64,000 nucleotides of DNA, from the NCBI GenBank assembly GCA_963741135.1, contig CAVUHC010000008.1, forward strand, positions 1 through 64,000, in the 5' to 3' direction. Of the stretch, positions 38,375 through 47,422 are shown piece after piece; the first letter of the stretch is position 1, and every line of letters starts with the position of its first letter. The notes beneath the pieces are model-generated. The model had not been told where the DNA came from, made no database searches, and saw nothing but the letters and a program-made list of their open reading frames with translations. Position numbers and translations under genes: made by a program. The DNA is from Gp6-AA40 sp963741135 (lineage in GTDB: Bacteria > Acidobacteriota > Vicinamibacteria > Vicinamibacterales > UBA2999).

Positions 38375-38872
38375 ATGACGATCGCAGAACTCAATGCGCA
38401 CGATCGGGCAGAGTTCGTGCGTGTACTGGGATCGATATTCGAAGACTCGCCGTGGGCTGCCGAGCGGGCATGGGATCGACGGCCGTTCGGGTCGCTCGAC
38501 GAGCTTCACGCCGCGATGACGAGCGTCGTTGAGGCGGCGACGGATGCCGAACGGTTGGCGCTTCTTCGTGCCCACCCCGATCTCGGGACGCGCGCGCGCA
38601 TCAGTAGCCAGTCAACCGCCGAGCAGCAAGGAGCGGGTCTCGATCGCCTGAACCCGTCCGAGTTGGCGCGGCTGCAGCACCTCACTTCCGAATACCGCAC
38701 GAAGTTCGGCTTCCCGTTTCTGTTTGCGGTGAAGCACAGCACGAAGGACGATGTGTTCGCGGCGCTTGAAGAGCGCAGCCGATCGTCAAGGGATAGCGAG
38801 TTGGCGGAAGCACTCGGGCAGGTGTATAGGATTGCGAGGTTCAGGCTGGAGGATCTGGGCTTCGCTGCCTGA
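38375..38872 (+). CDS. uraD: 2-oxo-4-hydroxy-4-carboxy-5-ureidoimidazoline (OHCU) decarboxylase
   Basis: 165 residues. FEDSPWAAERAWDRRPFGS contains the active-site segment. LLRAHPDLGTRARIS holds the conserved histidine/proline/aspartate loop. SEYRTKFGFPFLFAVK is the family's C-terminal signature. The enzyme decarboxylates OHCU to S-allantoin, the third step of uric acid breakdown. It opens the rightward urate operon, eight bases before uricase. ATG 38375 is chosen because the homologous region begins MTIAELNA. Confidence 0.9.
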   Translation: MTIAELNAHDRAEFVRVLGSIFEDSPWAAERAWDRRPFGSLDELHAAMTSVVEAATDAERLALLRAHPDLGTRARISSQSTAEQQGAGLDRLNPSELARLQHLTSEYRTKFGFPFLFAVKHSTKDDVFAALEERSRSSRDSELAEALGQVYRIARFRLEDLGFAA

Positions 38873-38880
38873 GATCAGGC

Positions 38881-39777
38881 GTGCCCGCCGACGCGCGAGA
38901 CGCGCGAAGGCGGGTCGAAAGGATCCGCGTGGAACGTCTTGCAGGCGGTCGGACAGACAACTATTACGGTAAAGCGGACGTCACCGTCTACCGGTTGAAT
39001 CGGGATGGACGTGCGCCGACCGGACACAGTCCTGTCTTCGGCGCGAATGTGAAGATGCTTGCCCACGGCGGCGCCTTCTGGCCCACATACCTCAAGGGTG
39101 ACAATACCGGACTCATCGCAACCGATTCGATGAAGAACTTCATTCATCGGGAAACATTTGCGTTCACCGATTACGGGCTGGAGGACTACTGTCGTTTTCT
39201 TGGCAAGAAATTCATCGAAACGTATCCGCAGGTCGAGGGCCTGCAGGTGTCAGCCGTCGAGATACCGTACGCGGGAGAGGATGGTGGCGTCGCCTTCACG
39301 CCCTCGGGGCCGGATCAGGCGTTCGCCCGCATCGAGTTCACCCGGGAAGGCGTCGTCGACGCTGTCTCGGGCATTCGCGGCTTCAAGCTGCTGCGGCTGC
39401 GGGGCAGTTCGTTTCGTGGCTTCGTGCGCGATGAGCACACGACGCTGGCGGATCGGCCCAGCCGCGTGCTTCACATGTGGCTCGACATGGAATGGGCGTA
39501 CGCAAACGTGGACGCTGCGTTCACCGATGGGGCGACCACCTCGCGAACACGGGCGATCGTGACCGAGGTGTTCAAGTCGTTCGAGTCCGGCAGTATTCAA
39601 CAGATGATCCACCAGATGGGGACGAGAATCTTCGCGGACATTCCAGACATCACGGAACTGCGTTTCGAAGCCACCAATCGCACGTGGGATGTCGTGGCGG
39701 AGCGCGGTGAGGAGTTGGGTGTCTACATCGACCCGGCTCCCCCGTACGGCATTCTCGGCCTGACGCTGACCCGCTGA
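38881..39777 (+). CDS. pucL: Urate oxidase (uricase)
   Basis: 298 residues with a GTG start. The tunnelling-fold enzyme shows YYGKADVTVYRL, then GDNTGLIATDSMKNFIHRE, which holds the catalytic Thr-Asp pair equivalent to Thr57/Asp58 of Aspergillus uricase. Later come FKLLRLRGSSFRGFVRDE and IPDITELRFEATNRTW near the C-terminus. It oxidises urate to 5-hydroxyisourate with O2 and no cofactor. The gene is separated from hiuH by one base, so the two are likely translated together. Confidence 0.93.
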   Translation: MPADARDARRRVERIRVERLAGGRTDNYYGKADVTVYRLNRDGRAPTGHSPVFGANVKMLAHGGAFWPTYLKGDNTGLIATDSMKNFIHRETFAFTDYGLEDYCRFLGKKFIETYPQVEGLQVSAVEIPYAGEDGGVAFTPSGPDQAFARIEFTREGVVDAVSGIRGFKLLRLRGSSFRGFVRDEHTTLADRPSRVLHMWLDMEWAYANVDAAFTDGATTSRTRAIVTEVFKSFESGSIQQMIHQMGTRIFADIPDITELRFEATNRTWDVVAERGEELGVYIDPAPPYGILGLTLTR

Positions 39778-39778
39778 C

Positions 39779-40132
39779 ATGGCGCAGTTGTCCACTCACG
39801 TACTCGATACGGCGCGAGGGCTCCCGGCAGCACATGTAGTGGTCGACGTGTGCCTCGTTCACGGAAGCCATCACGAGTCACTGTCGTCCGCGACGACCAA
39901 CGCGCAGGGACGCACGGACGCACCGCTCCTCGCGAGAGACCGTCTCGAGCGCGGCGTCTACGAGCTGACGTTCCATGTCGGCGACTACTTCCGGCGGACA
40001 GGCGTCACGCTGACCGATCCACCGTTTCTCGATCGCGTCGTCATCCGCATCGGCATTGCCGATCCCGAGGGGCACTACCACGTCCCGCTGCTGATCTCGC
40101 CGTACGGATACAGCACGTATCGGGGCACCTGA
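39779..40132 (+). CDS. hiuH: 5-hydroxyisourate hydrolase (transthyretin-like)
   Basis: 117 residues. LSTHVLDTARGLPA carries the N-terminal catalytic histidine, and the protein ends in PYGYSTYRGT, the C-terminal YRGS/T tetrapeptide that distinguishes HIU hydrolases from transthyretin. It hydrolyses 5-hydroxyisourate to OHCU. The stop overlaps the next start (TGATG). It forms part of the tightly packed urate operon. Confidence 0.93.
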   Translation: MAQLSTHVLDTARGLPAAHVVVDVCLVHGSHHESLSSATTNAQGRTDAPLLARDRLERGVYELTFHVGDYFRRTGVTLTDPPFLDRVVIRIGIADPEGHYHVPLLISPYGYSTYRGT

Positions 40133-41361
40133 TGTACGCGGACGTCGCCCGCGACGTGATCAGCCGGTGTCGATCGCTCGCGACCTATTCCGACGAACCT
40201 GGCTTTACCACGCGGACGTTTCTTTCCGACAGCATGCGCCAGGTCCATGCGGACCTGGCGGCATGGATGACGCGGGCGGGCATGAGCGTGCGCGTCGATG
40301 CGGTTGGCAACCTCCGCGGCTTCTACGCTGGCGCGTCGGCCGACGCACCACGACTGCTCGTCGGCTCGCACCTGGACACCGTGCCGCACGGAGGCGCGTT
40401 CGACGGCGTGTTGGGCGTTGTGATGGGAGTCGCGCTCGTCGAGACGCTTCATGGCCGGCGATTGCCGTTCGGCATCGAGATCCTCGGTTTTTCGGAGGAG
40501 GAAGGCGTCCGGTTCGGCGTGCCGTTCATCGGCAGCCGCGCTGTCGTCCTGGACGTGGATGATGAGCTGCTCGCCGCGCAGGACGCACGAGGCATCACGA
40601 TCGGCCAGGCGATCCGCGACTTCGGTCTTGACCCCGCACACATCATCGACGCGCGGGCGGAAGCGAATGCTCTCGGGTACTTCGAGGTTCATATCGAGCA
40701 GGGACCGGTGCTCGACACGCTCCACCGGCCGCTCGCCGTCGTAGATCGGATCGTCGGGCGCAGTTGCGCGGATGCGATCTTCAACGGCAACCCGGGTCAT
40801 GCGGGCACGACACCGATGGACGGCCGTCGGGACGCGCTTGCCGGGGCGGCTGAATGGATTGGCCGTGTCGAGGAATACGCTCGGTGCACGTCCGGATTGG
40901 TTGCCACGACAGGGCAGGTCGACGTCGCGCCCGGGGCCGCCAATGTCATACCGGGACGCTGTCGCGTGAGCGTGGACGTGCGCCATGCCGGCGATGAGGT
41001 GCGGACGACGGCCATCGATCGTCTTCGATCGCTCGCGCACGAGATAGCCGCGCGCCGGGGGCTGGGCGTCGACTGGTCGCCACGCTTCGATCACAAGGCA
41101 ACGTCGATGGATCCGTCACTGGTCGCGATGCTCGCTCGCGCGGTTGAACGCGCCGGCGCGCCCGGGACGATCATGTCGAGCGGGGCGGGACACGACGCGA
41201 TGATCCTCGCGGCGCACATGCCCGCCACCATGCTCTTCATTCGGACTCCCGGGGGTGTCAGTCACCATCCGGATGAATCCGTCACGGAAGGCGACGTGGC
41301 GATCGCCCTAGCGGCAGGCGTGAACTTTCTCGACGAACTGGCGGGAGCGATCGATGGCTGA
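40132..41361 (+). CDS. allC: Allantoate amidohydrolase (M20 family)
   Basis: 409 residues of the M20/hydantoinase-carbamoylase family. LLVGSHLDTVPHGGAFDG gives metal-binding His/Asp residues, FSEEEGVRFG the bridging glutamates, YFEVHIEQGPVLD the conserved substrate region, and SSGAGHDAM the last histidine. It most likely hydrolyses allantoate to ureidoglycine, CO2 and ammonia. It overlaps hiuH by one base and the allantoinase gene by eight. The enzyme at 43434 is a paralogue, so the two substrates could be exchanged. Confidence 0.85.
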   Translation: MYADVARDVISRCRSLATYSDEPGFTTRTFLSDSMRQVHADLAAWMTRAGMSVRVDAVGNLRGFYAGASADAPRLLVGSHLDTVPHGGAFDGVLGVVMGVALVETLHGRRLPFGIEILGFSEEEGVRFGVPFIGSRAVVLDVDDELLAAQDARGITIGQAIRDFGLDPAHIIDARAEANALGYFEVHIEQGPVLDTLHRPLAVVDRIVGRSCADAIFNGNPGHAGTTPMDGRRDALAGAAEWIGRVEEYARCTSGLVATTGQVDVAPGAANVIPGRCRVSVDVRHAGDEVRTTAIDRLRSLAHEIAARRGLGVDWSPRFDHKATSMDPSLVAMLARAVERAGAPGTIMSSGAGHDAMILAAHMPATMLFIRTPGGVSHHPDESVTEGDVAIALAAGVNFLDELAGAIDG

Positions 41362-42718
41362 TGCCGTGGTTCGGGGCGGCACGCTGATCTCCCCGGATGG
41401 CCCGCAGCGCGCGGATGTCTCGATTGAAGATGGGCGCATCGCTGAGGTCGGGATCGATCTTGCCGGCGCGCCCGACGAGATCGACGCACGGGGTCTCTTC
41501 GTACTGCCGGGCATGATCGACGTGCACGTTCACTTCAACGAGCCCGGTCGAGCCCACTGGGAAGGCGCCGCCAGCGGCAGCCGCGCGCTCGCGGCCGGTG
41601 GCGGCACGCTCTTTTTCGACATGCCCCTCAATTCGACGCCGTGCTGCGTGAACGCCCGTGAGATCGACAGGAAGCGCGCTGTCCTCGAATCCGCTTCCAT
41701 CACCGACTTCGGACTCTGGGGCGGACTCGTGCCCGGGTCGGTACGCGAGATGGCGGACATGGCGGGGCGCGGCGTGGTCGGCTTCAAGGCCTTCATGTGC
41801 GACTCCGGGCTGCAGGAGTTTCCACGAGCCGACGCCGCAACGCTGTATGACGGACTCATGGAGGCAGCCAGCCTCGGGCTCCCGGTCGCGGTGCACGCGG
41901 AGAACGAGGAGCTGACTCGCGCTTTGTCACAGCGGATGAGCGGTCGCACCGTCCGCGACTTTCTGAATTCGCGTCCCGTGATGGCCGAGCTGGAAGCTAT
42001 CCAGTGTGCGCTGCTGCTTGCCGGTGAGACTCACGCGAAGCTCCATATCGTCCACGTCAGCACCGGACGAGGTGTCGTGCTGGCCGCCGAGGCGCGGGCG
42101 AACGGCGTTGACGTGTCGGTTGAATCGTGTCCGCACTATCTCTGCTTCACCGAGAACGATGTCGAGCGGCTGGGAGCGGTCGCGAAGTGCGCGCCGCCGC
42201 TGCGAACGGCGGAACACGCTGCGGCATTGTGGGATCAGCTCCTGGCTCGGCACATCGACATTGTGGCTTCCGACCACTCGCCAACCGAGCCTGCGCGAAA
42301 GACCGGAGACTTCGCCGGCGCGTGGGGAGGCATCGCCGGCATCCAGTTCACGCTGCCCGTGCTGATCGATCGCGGATATCACGATCGCCGCCTACCGCTC
42401 GAGCGAATCGTGGAGCTGGTGGCGGCGACACCGGCGCGCCGCTTCAGGATGGCGCGCAAGGGCGCGCTGGTCGCCGGCCTTGACGCCGATCTGACCCTGA
42501 TCGATCCGACGCAATCGTTCACGGTCCGGGCGGACGATCTTCAGCAGCGGCACAAGATGAGCCCGTACGTCGGCGAAACGTTCCGCGGCACGGTCCGGAG
42601 GACGCTGCGTCGCGGAGAGACGATTTTCGCAAATGGCCACATTACCGCAACAAACGGTGGCAGGTTCGTGCGCCCGGAGCCTTGTAGAATCGAGCACCAG
42701 GACCAGGGACACCCGTGA
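41354..42718 (+). CDS. allB: Allantoinase
   Basis: 454 residues of the cyclic amidohydrolase family. PGMIDVHVHFNEPGRAHWEG carries the first metal histidines. GVVGFKAFMCDSG includes the carboxylated lysine, and VHAENEEL, HIVHVSTG and VASDHSPTEP complete the site. It opens the ring of allantoin to allantoate. It overlaps the amidohydrolase before it (eight bases) and the cupin gene after it (four bases). Confidence 0.92.
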   Translation: MADAVVRGGTLISPDGPQRADVSIEDGRIAEVGIDLAGAPDEIDARGLFVLPGMIDVHVHFNEPGRAHWEGAASGSRALAAGGGTLFFDMPLNSTPCCVNAREIDRKRAVLESASITDFGLWGGLVPGSVREMADMAGRGVVGFKAFMCDSGLQEFPRADAATLYDGLMEAASLGLPVAVHAENEELTRALSQRMSGRTVRDFLNSRPVMAELEAIQCALLLAGETHAKLHIVHVSTGRGVVLAAEARANGVDVSVESCPHYLCFTENDVERLGAVAKCAPPLRTAEHAAALWDQLLARHIDIVASDHSPTEPARKTGDFAGAWGGIAGIQFTLPVLIDRGYHDRRLPLERIVELVAATPARRFRMARKGALVAGLDADLTLIDPTQSFTVRADDLQQRHKMSPYVGETFRGTVRRTLRRGETIFANGHITATNGGRFVRPEPCRIEHQDQGHP

Positions 42719-43437
42719 ACCTGTCAACGCGCAGCGCCAATCATCCGGATCACCGGCTGCAAACGCCGGAGACTTTCGTACGTGCGCCGCTTCCGGGAAT
42801 GCGGAACGCGACGGCCGTCGTGCACGCATCAGCGGCCGGTGGGGCCGCATTCGTGCAGTACACCGCCGAGTTCGATCGCGGTGGAGCGCTTGCCTCCTGC
42901 GGCGATCAACGCTTTGTGTACGTCCTCGATGGCCGGATTACCGTCGGTCCGACGACGCTCGATGCCGGAGGGTACGCGTACATCCCACCGGGGCAGGCAA
43001 TGACCGTGTGTACGGGCGCTCCCGCGCGCGCTGTGGTGATCGAGAAGCCCTATCAGTCGCTGAGCGCGGTTCCGTCTCCCGCATTGTTGACGGGCGAGGA
43101 ACGGCAGACGGCCGCGTCGTGTCTCGGAGGAGATCCGTGGCTCGAGGTGCGTGGGCTCATCCCTGACGATCCGGCGTTCGACTTCCGCGTGAACACGATG
43201 ACCTATCAGCCGGGCGCGGCCCTGCCCGCCGTCGAGATTCACGTGATGGAACACGGCTTACTGATGCTCGAGGGCGGCGGGATCTATCTTCTTGGGTCGC
43301 AGTGGTACCCGGTGCAGGCCGGCGATTTCATCTGGATGGCGCCCTATTGTCCCCAGTGGTTCGGTGCAATCGGAAAGCGGCCAGCGAAGTATCTCATCTA
43401 CAAAGACTGGGACCGGTATCCCGGATCAAGGACGTGA
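42715..43437 (+). CDS. allE: (S)-ureidoglycine aminohydrolase (bicupin)
   Basis: 240 residues, GTG start, with two cupin halves. The C-terminal half shows EIHVMEHGLLMLEGGGIYLL followed by FIWMAPYCPQWFGA, with the manganese-binding His and Glu residues. The enzyme releases ammonia from ureidoglycine to give ureidoglycolate. The start overlaps the allantoinase stop and its own stop overlaps the next GTG, so translation is coupled on both sides. Confidence 0.88.
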   Translation: MNLSTRSANHPDHRLQTPETFVRAPLPGMRNATAVVHASAAGGAAFVQYTAEFDRGGALASCGDQRFVYVLDGRITVGPTTLDAGGYAYIPPGQAMTVCTGAPARAVVIEKPYQSLSAVPSPALLTGEERQTAASCLGGDPWLEVRGLIPDDPAFDFRVNTMTYQPGAALPAVEIHVMEHGLLMLEGGGIYLLGSQWYPVQAGDFIWMAPYCPQWFGAIGKRPAKYLIYKDWDRYPGSRT

Positions 43438-44678
43438 CGCCGGCGGTTGACGGCGGGCGATTGTGGGGCGAGCTCGAGACGCTCGCCTCCTTTTCCGATG
43501 CGCCCGCGCCTGCCGTTACACGGATCGTATTTGGCGAGACCGATCTGCGCGCGCGCGACTACGTGAAGACACTGTGTCGAGAGGCGTCGCTCGTCGTGCG
43601 CGAGGACGCGGTGGGCAACACGTTCGCGCGATGGGTTGGACGCGATCCCGCGCTGCCGCCGGTCGCCACGGGGTCGCACTGCGACGCCATCCCCAACGCC
43701 GGACGCTTCGACGGCACGGTCGGCGTGCTCGGCGGGCTGGAGGCCGTTCGCGCGCTGCAACGATCGGGATTCCGGCCGTCGCGGTCGATCGACGTCGTGC
43801 TCTTCACGTCCGAGGAGCCGACCCGTTTCGGTATCGGGTGCCTGGGAAGTCGCCTGATGGCGGCGGCGCTCGATTCATCCGTGGACCACACGCTCACCTC
43901 CGACGGCCGATCGCTCAACGAGGTACGGGCGTCGGCTGGATTCTCGGGAGCCCTGTCGGAGGTGAGGGTGCCGGCCGGCGCATACGCCGCGTTCGTGGAG
44001 CTGCACATCGAGCAGGGTCCGATCCTGGAGCAGCGTCTTCTCGATATCGGCGTGGTCACGGCGATTGCCGCGCCGGCGAGCCTGCGCATCGTGATTGAAG
44101 GGGAGGGCGGCCACGCAGGCACGGTCCTCATGCCGGACCGGCGCGACGCGTTTCTGGCGGCCGCGGAGATCGCGCTCGCGGTCGAAGCAGCCGCGCGCTC
44201 GACGGGATCGATCGATACGGTCGCAACCGTCGGCGTGTGTGACGTGTTTCCTGGCGCCATCAACAGCGTACCCAGCCGGGCGCGGCTCGAGGTAGACCTC
44301 CGGGACATCGACCTTGCGCGGCGCGATTCCATGCTGCTCAGCATCGGCCGGTCGAGCGAGGAGGTCGCCGCCCGCCGCCGTGTGACCGTTCGTCTCGAGC
44401 CGATCAACGCCGACCCACCGGCGCAATGCGCGCAGCAGGTCGTCGACGCGATCGTCGCTGCGTGCGAAGCACACCGCCTGCGTTATCAGCGGATGATCAG
44501 CCGCGCGTACCACGACTCGCTGTTCATGTCGCGCATCGCGCCAACCGGCATGATCTTCATCCCGTGCCGGGGCGGTGTGAGCCATCGACCTGACGAGTAT
44601 GCGTCGCCGGACGCGATCGCGTGCGGCACAGCCGTCCTGGCTGAGACGCTTGCGGCTCTCAGCACCGCCCCGCGATGA
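43434..44678 (+). CDS. Second M20-type amidohydrolase, probably ureidoglycolate amidohydrolase
   Basis: 414 residues from GTG 43434, overlapping the cupin stop. VATGSHCDAIPNAGRFDGTVG, FTSEEPTRFGIGC and FVELHIEQGPILE are the M20 metal and substrate motifs, and PCRGGVSHRPDEYAS lies near the C-terminus. SHCDAIP replaces the usual SHLDTVP, as in plant-type ureidoglycolate amidohydrolases. It would produce glyoxylate, CO2 and ammonia. It ends the operon. Allantoate amidohydrolase activity is the alternative. Confidence 0.75.
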   Translation: MTPAVDGGRLWGELETLASFSDAPAPAVTRIVFGETDLRARDYVKTLCREASLVVREDAVGNTFARWVGRDPALPPVATGSHCDAIPNAGRFDGTVGVLGGLEAVRALQRSGFRPSRSIDVVLFTSEEPTRFGIGCLGSRLMAAALDSSVDHTLTSDGRSLNEVRASAGFSGALSEVRVPAGAYAAFVELHIEQGPILEQRLLDIGVVTAIAAPASLRIVIEGEGGHAGTVLMPDRRDAFLAAAEIALAVEAAARSTGSIDTVATVGVCDVFPGAINSVPSRARLEVDLRDIDLARRDSMLLSIGRSSEEVAARRRVTVRLEPINADPPAQCAQQVVDAIVAACEAHRLRYQRMISRAYHDSLFMSRIAPTGMIFIPCRGGVSHRPDEYASPDAIACGTAVLAETLAALSTAPR

Positions 44679-44690
44679 CGAGCCTCCGGT

Positions 44691-45557
44691 CTATTTGGGT
44701 TTCGAGGCGGCCGCTCGCGCCTGATCGTACGTGTTCTTCAAGTGCACGAGATCAACGTTGCCTTCGTGGCAGGTATCTTCGACGTCCCATTCGGCCGGAC
44801 CGAGCGCCTTCTGACGCTTCATCGGCGCCGGCGATGTCATCGTCCAGGGTCGTGTAAATACCTTCGGATTGTCGATCGTCATCGTCCACTTGATCGTGTT
44901 CGAGTCGAGCATGGTAAACCGCTCGACGATATGCGCGTCGGCGCCGTGAAAATCTCCACCGAGAGACATGCGGGGCTTCTCGGCGAAATTCGTCGTGTCG
45001 ACGACCAGCGTGTCGCCGTCCCAGTGTCCAATCGAATCTCCCGTCCAGAGGCGAATGCCTGCGGGAAGATGCTGGCGCCGGTCCATGGGGATCACGCGCG
45101 TGATGTGCTGGGTCGCGTTGATGATGAAGTTGTTCCCGGAAAACATGTATTCCTGCGAGAAGATTTGGATGCGGCCGAGGTCGTAGAACTCGCAATGGCC
45201 GACCTGATCCTCGTAGCCGTTGGAATCTTCCCGGCGGCGGTTCCGCTCCGCCAGCGCCCACGCCTGATAGGGGATGATGCCGTCTGGCGGGTCGATGATC
45301 AGGGTCGGCCCGGCCGTCACGCCGAACCCTGCGGGATGATCTTCGAGGATGACCGTGTGGGTCACTCCGCCGGGCGATCCGTTCCAGTTTCCCGTCAAGT
45401 CAGGTTTGCCGTCCGCCCGGCGCGGAATGGGACCGGACGGAGTCTTCACGGCGTTCTCATCGCCGCGCACGAGCTGACCCATGCTTGGGACGGACGTTAT
45501 GCCGAGCATGATGGCGGCTGCCGCGACCGACAACAGGAAACGGGTTCGGGTACTCAT
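44691..45557 (-). CDS. Exported protein with the 'RRADGKPDLTGNW' motif
   Basis: 288 residues with a signal peptide (MSTRTRFLLSVAAAAIMLG). After the signal comes RRADGKPDLTGNWN, a motif at the N-terminus of a large secreted family in acidobacteria. DPPDGIIPYQAWALAERN and DGDTLVVDTTNFAEK follow, then the end KVFTRPWTMTSP. It is related to the next gene, 45570-46403. The fold looks strand-rich and the function is unknown. The 12-bp gap suggests one leftward transcript. Confidence 0.7.
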   Translation of the reverse strand: MSTRTRFLLSVAAAAIMLGITSVPSMGQLVRGDENAVKTPSGPIPRRADGKPDLTGNWNGSPGGVTHTVILEDHPAGFGVTAGPTLIIDPPDGIIPYQAWALAERNRRREDSNGYEDQVGHCEFYDLGRIQIFSQEYMFSGNNFIINATQHITRVIPMDRRQHLPAGIRLWTGDSIGHWDGDTLVVDTTNFAEKPRMSLGGDFHGADAHIVERFTMLDSNTIKWTMTIDNPKVFTRPWTMTSPAPMKRQKALGPAEWDVEDTCHEGNVDLVHLKNTYDQARAAASKPK

Positions 45558-45569
45558 GCTTTTTCCTCG

Positions 45570-46403
45570 TCAGTTGACGTCGAAATCCCTCGGCCATGTG
45601 TGGTGAATGCCCATTTCGTCCAGCATCGCGGTGCACTCGTAATCGAGGATGCCGATATCTTTCTGGCGCTGGATCGTCATTCGGATCGTCCACGGCCGCG
45701 TAAATACCTTGGGGTCGGTCATCGTGGCTTCGTACTGAAGCGTGTCGGCATTGATTGGCGTGTACCGCTCGACCACCTTCAGCGCGTCGCTGTGGAAATT
45801 CCCAGCCATGTCGAACCAGGTATAGCTGTTGAAGTTCGTCAGGTTGATCACCAGCGAGTTGCCTTCGAAGCGGGCACGCGGCGTACCCATCCAGGCGGTT
45901 TCTGCGTCGGCGGGTGGCGGGGTGTTGCTGATCGGAACGACGCGCTTCTTGTGACTCCACTCGTATACGAAAGTCACAGATTCCGGCGTTTGAATGATCT
46001 GAAACGGCCACCCGAGATACGTCATTCGCGGAATGCCCGGCAAGTAGCACTTCACGTACGGATCGGCATTCTTCCAGGGGTCCGGATTCCTGCTGTTCTC
46101 GTAGTTCTGCTTGCGCTTCTCCAGAGCCGACGGTTGGTACGGGATCTTGCCGTCCGCCGGATCGACGACGAACCCTCTGCCCGCGGGCACTCCTGGTTTG
46201 GCGCCGTGATCTTCCAGGTCGAACTTGGCGAGGTTCCAGGCGCGCCACACTCCCTGGAGATCGGGCTGGCCCCCGGCGGTGCGCGGCGGCGTGTATGCCT
46301 GAGCGCCTGCCGGGCTTTGAGCGGTGAGAGCTGGCGATACGGAATATGCGATTGCCGCAACGGCAACCGCGGCGAGCGACCACGTCACGAAGCGATCTCG
46401 CAT
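45570..46403 (-). CDS. Exported protein of the same secreted family
   Basis: 277 residues with signal peptide (WSLAAVAVAAIAYSVSPALT). RTAGGQPDLQGVWRAWN, DPADGKIPYQPSALEKR, FEGNSLVINLTNFNSYTWF and KVFTRPWTIRMTI match the preceding gene, showing a duplication. It lies seven bases downstream of the 46411-46896 gene. The function is unknown. Confidence 0.7.
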   Translation of the reverse strand: MRDRFVTWSLAAVAVAAIAYSVSPALTAQSPAGAQAYTPPRTAGGQPDLQGVWRAWNLAKFDLEDHGAKPGVPAGRGFVVDPADGKIPYQPSALEKRKQNYENSRNPDPWKNADPYVKCYLPGIPRMTYLGWPFQIIQTPESVTFVYEWSHKKRVVPISNTPPPADAETAWMGTPRARFEGNSLVINLTNFNSYTWFDMAGNFHSDALKVVERYTPINADTLQYEATMTDPKVFTRPWTIRMTIQRQKDIGILDYECTAMLDEMGIHHTWPRDFDVN

Positions 46404-46410
46404 GGGACCC

Positions 46411-46896
46411 CTACAGCTTGTCGTAGACAGCCTTCTCGGTGGTCGAATCTCCGCTCTGAGTCCGAGTCTTCTGGATCGTCAGGACGTTTCCGGTCAAGCT
46501 CCAGACTTCCTTGAATTCAACGACGATGTCTCCAGCCGGCGAGGAGAACGAGCGGCGCGAGCTGATCGACAGACTCTCCGCTTCGAACTTCGCTTCGCCG
46601 GTTTCCGTGATTCCGGCAGGGGTCTGAACATTGACCTTGCTGCCATCGAGCTTGTAAACCGCGGACACGGGTTGCTGCCGCACGCTCGTGCTCTCAACGG
46701 AGATGTCGGTCGGCGTCTGCTTGACGGCGATCTGGCTCGGAAATGGAATGTTCGGCGCGTTGCCCGCGACGTTCGGGCCGCTCTTGCCCACGTTCAATCT
46801 CCACGTGCCGGAAAAGTCCGGCCGTGCCTGCGCGAGCGCCACTGCCTGTATGCCCAGCGCCAGGGCCACGCTCAGGACGATCGTCAATCGCTTCAT
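46411..46896 (-). CDS. Small exported protein, 161 aa
   Basis: Signal peptide MKRLTIVLSVALALGIQAVALA, then ARPDFSGTWRLNVGKSG, a lipocalin-like opening common in acidobacterial secreted proteins. Strands such as AVYKLDGSKVNVQTP and IVVEFKEVWSLTGN suggest a beta barrel. The start is ATG 46896. An upstream ATG at 46914 (MSGVGS...) overlaps the preceding stop by one base and could be used instead. The function is unknown. Confidence 0.65.
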   Translation of the reverse strand: MKRLTIVLSVALALGIQAVALAQARPDFSGTWRLNVGKSGPNVAGNAPNIPFPSQIAVKQTPTDISVESTSVRQQPVSAVYKLDGSKVNVQTPAGITETGEAKFEAESLSISSRRSFSSPAGDIVVEFKEVWSLTGNVLTIQKTRTQSGDSTTEKAVYDKL

Positions 46897-46913
46897 GGAT
46901 CCGACTCCGGACA

Positions 46914-47306
46914 TTACGGGGTCTTTTCGTCGTTCAGGAACTCCTTCTTCGCCTCGACCAGGGTCAAGCTGCTTGCGTTGACGGTGGGTGTTCCGTCCTT
47001 GGCAAGAAAGCCCTTGATGATGATTTCCGCTCCGACAAAGTCCTCTTTCCTCAAGCCTGCTTTGAGCAGCGCGGTCGGACCGGCGCTCTCGACCTCCCAG
47101 GTGACTGCTTTTCCATCCGCGTTCTTGACGTCGACGTAGATGTGCGCGTGTGGATTCTGCCACCCAATCTTGGTGACGGTGCCTCTCAACGTGATCGGCT
47201 TGTTGCCATCGTACGTCGCCGAAAACGAGTGATGGGCCTGCACCGACGCAGTTGCGGCGAGCAGTATGCCGAGAGCGACGGCCGCGAACGACAAATTGAT
47301 GCGCAT
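46914..47306 (-). CDS. Exported DUF6152-family protein, second copy
   Basis: 130 residues, preceded by AGGAGG. The signal peptide (MRINLSFAAVALGILLAATASVQA) is followed by HHSFSATYDGNKPITLRGTV, WQNPHAHIYVDVKNADGK and WEVESAGPTALLKAG, the DUF6152 pattern. It is a paralogue of 35184-35576. It heads a leftward group of four small exported proteins. The function is unknown. Confidence 0.75.
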   Translation of the reverse strand: MRINLSFAAVALGILLAATASVQAHHSFSATYDGNKPITLRGTVTKIGWQNPHAHIYVDVKNADGKAVTWEVESAGPTALLKAGLRKEDFVGAEIIIKGFLAKDGTPTVNASSLTLVEAKKEFLNDEKTP

Positions 47307-47422
47307 GTGGCCTCCTGTATCCGAAGATTTCAAATTGGGCGTTAGAAATAAGCCGGATGCTAACACCCGTGGCCGTAAGCGGCAAGGAGCCGGACAACAC
47401 GAGCCGGACAACACGTTATGAC

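Noticed and set aside
44742..46514. 590-codon open frame on the plus strand
   Set aside because: It is antisense to three exported-protein genes with signal peptides and family motifs.
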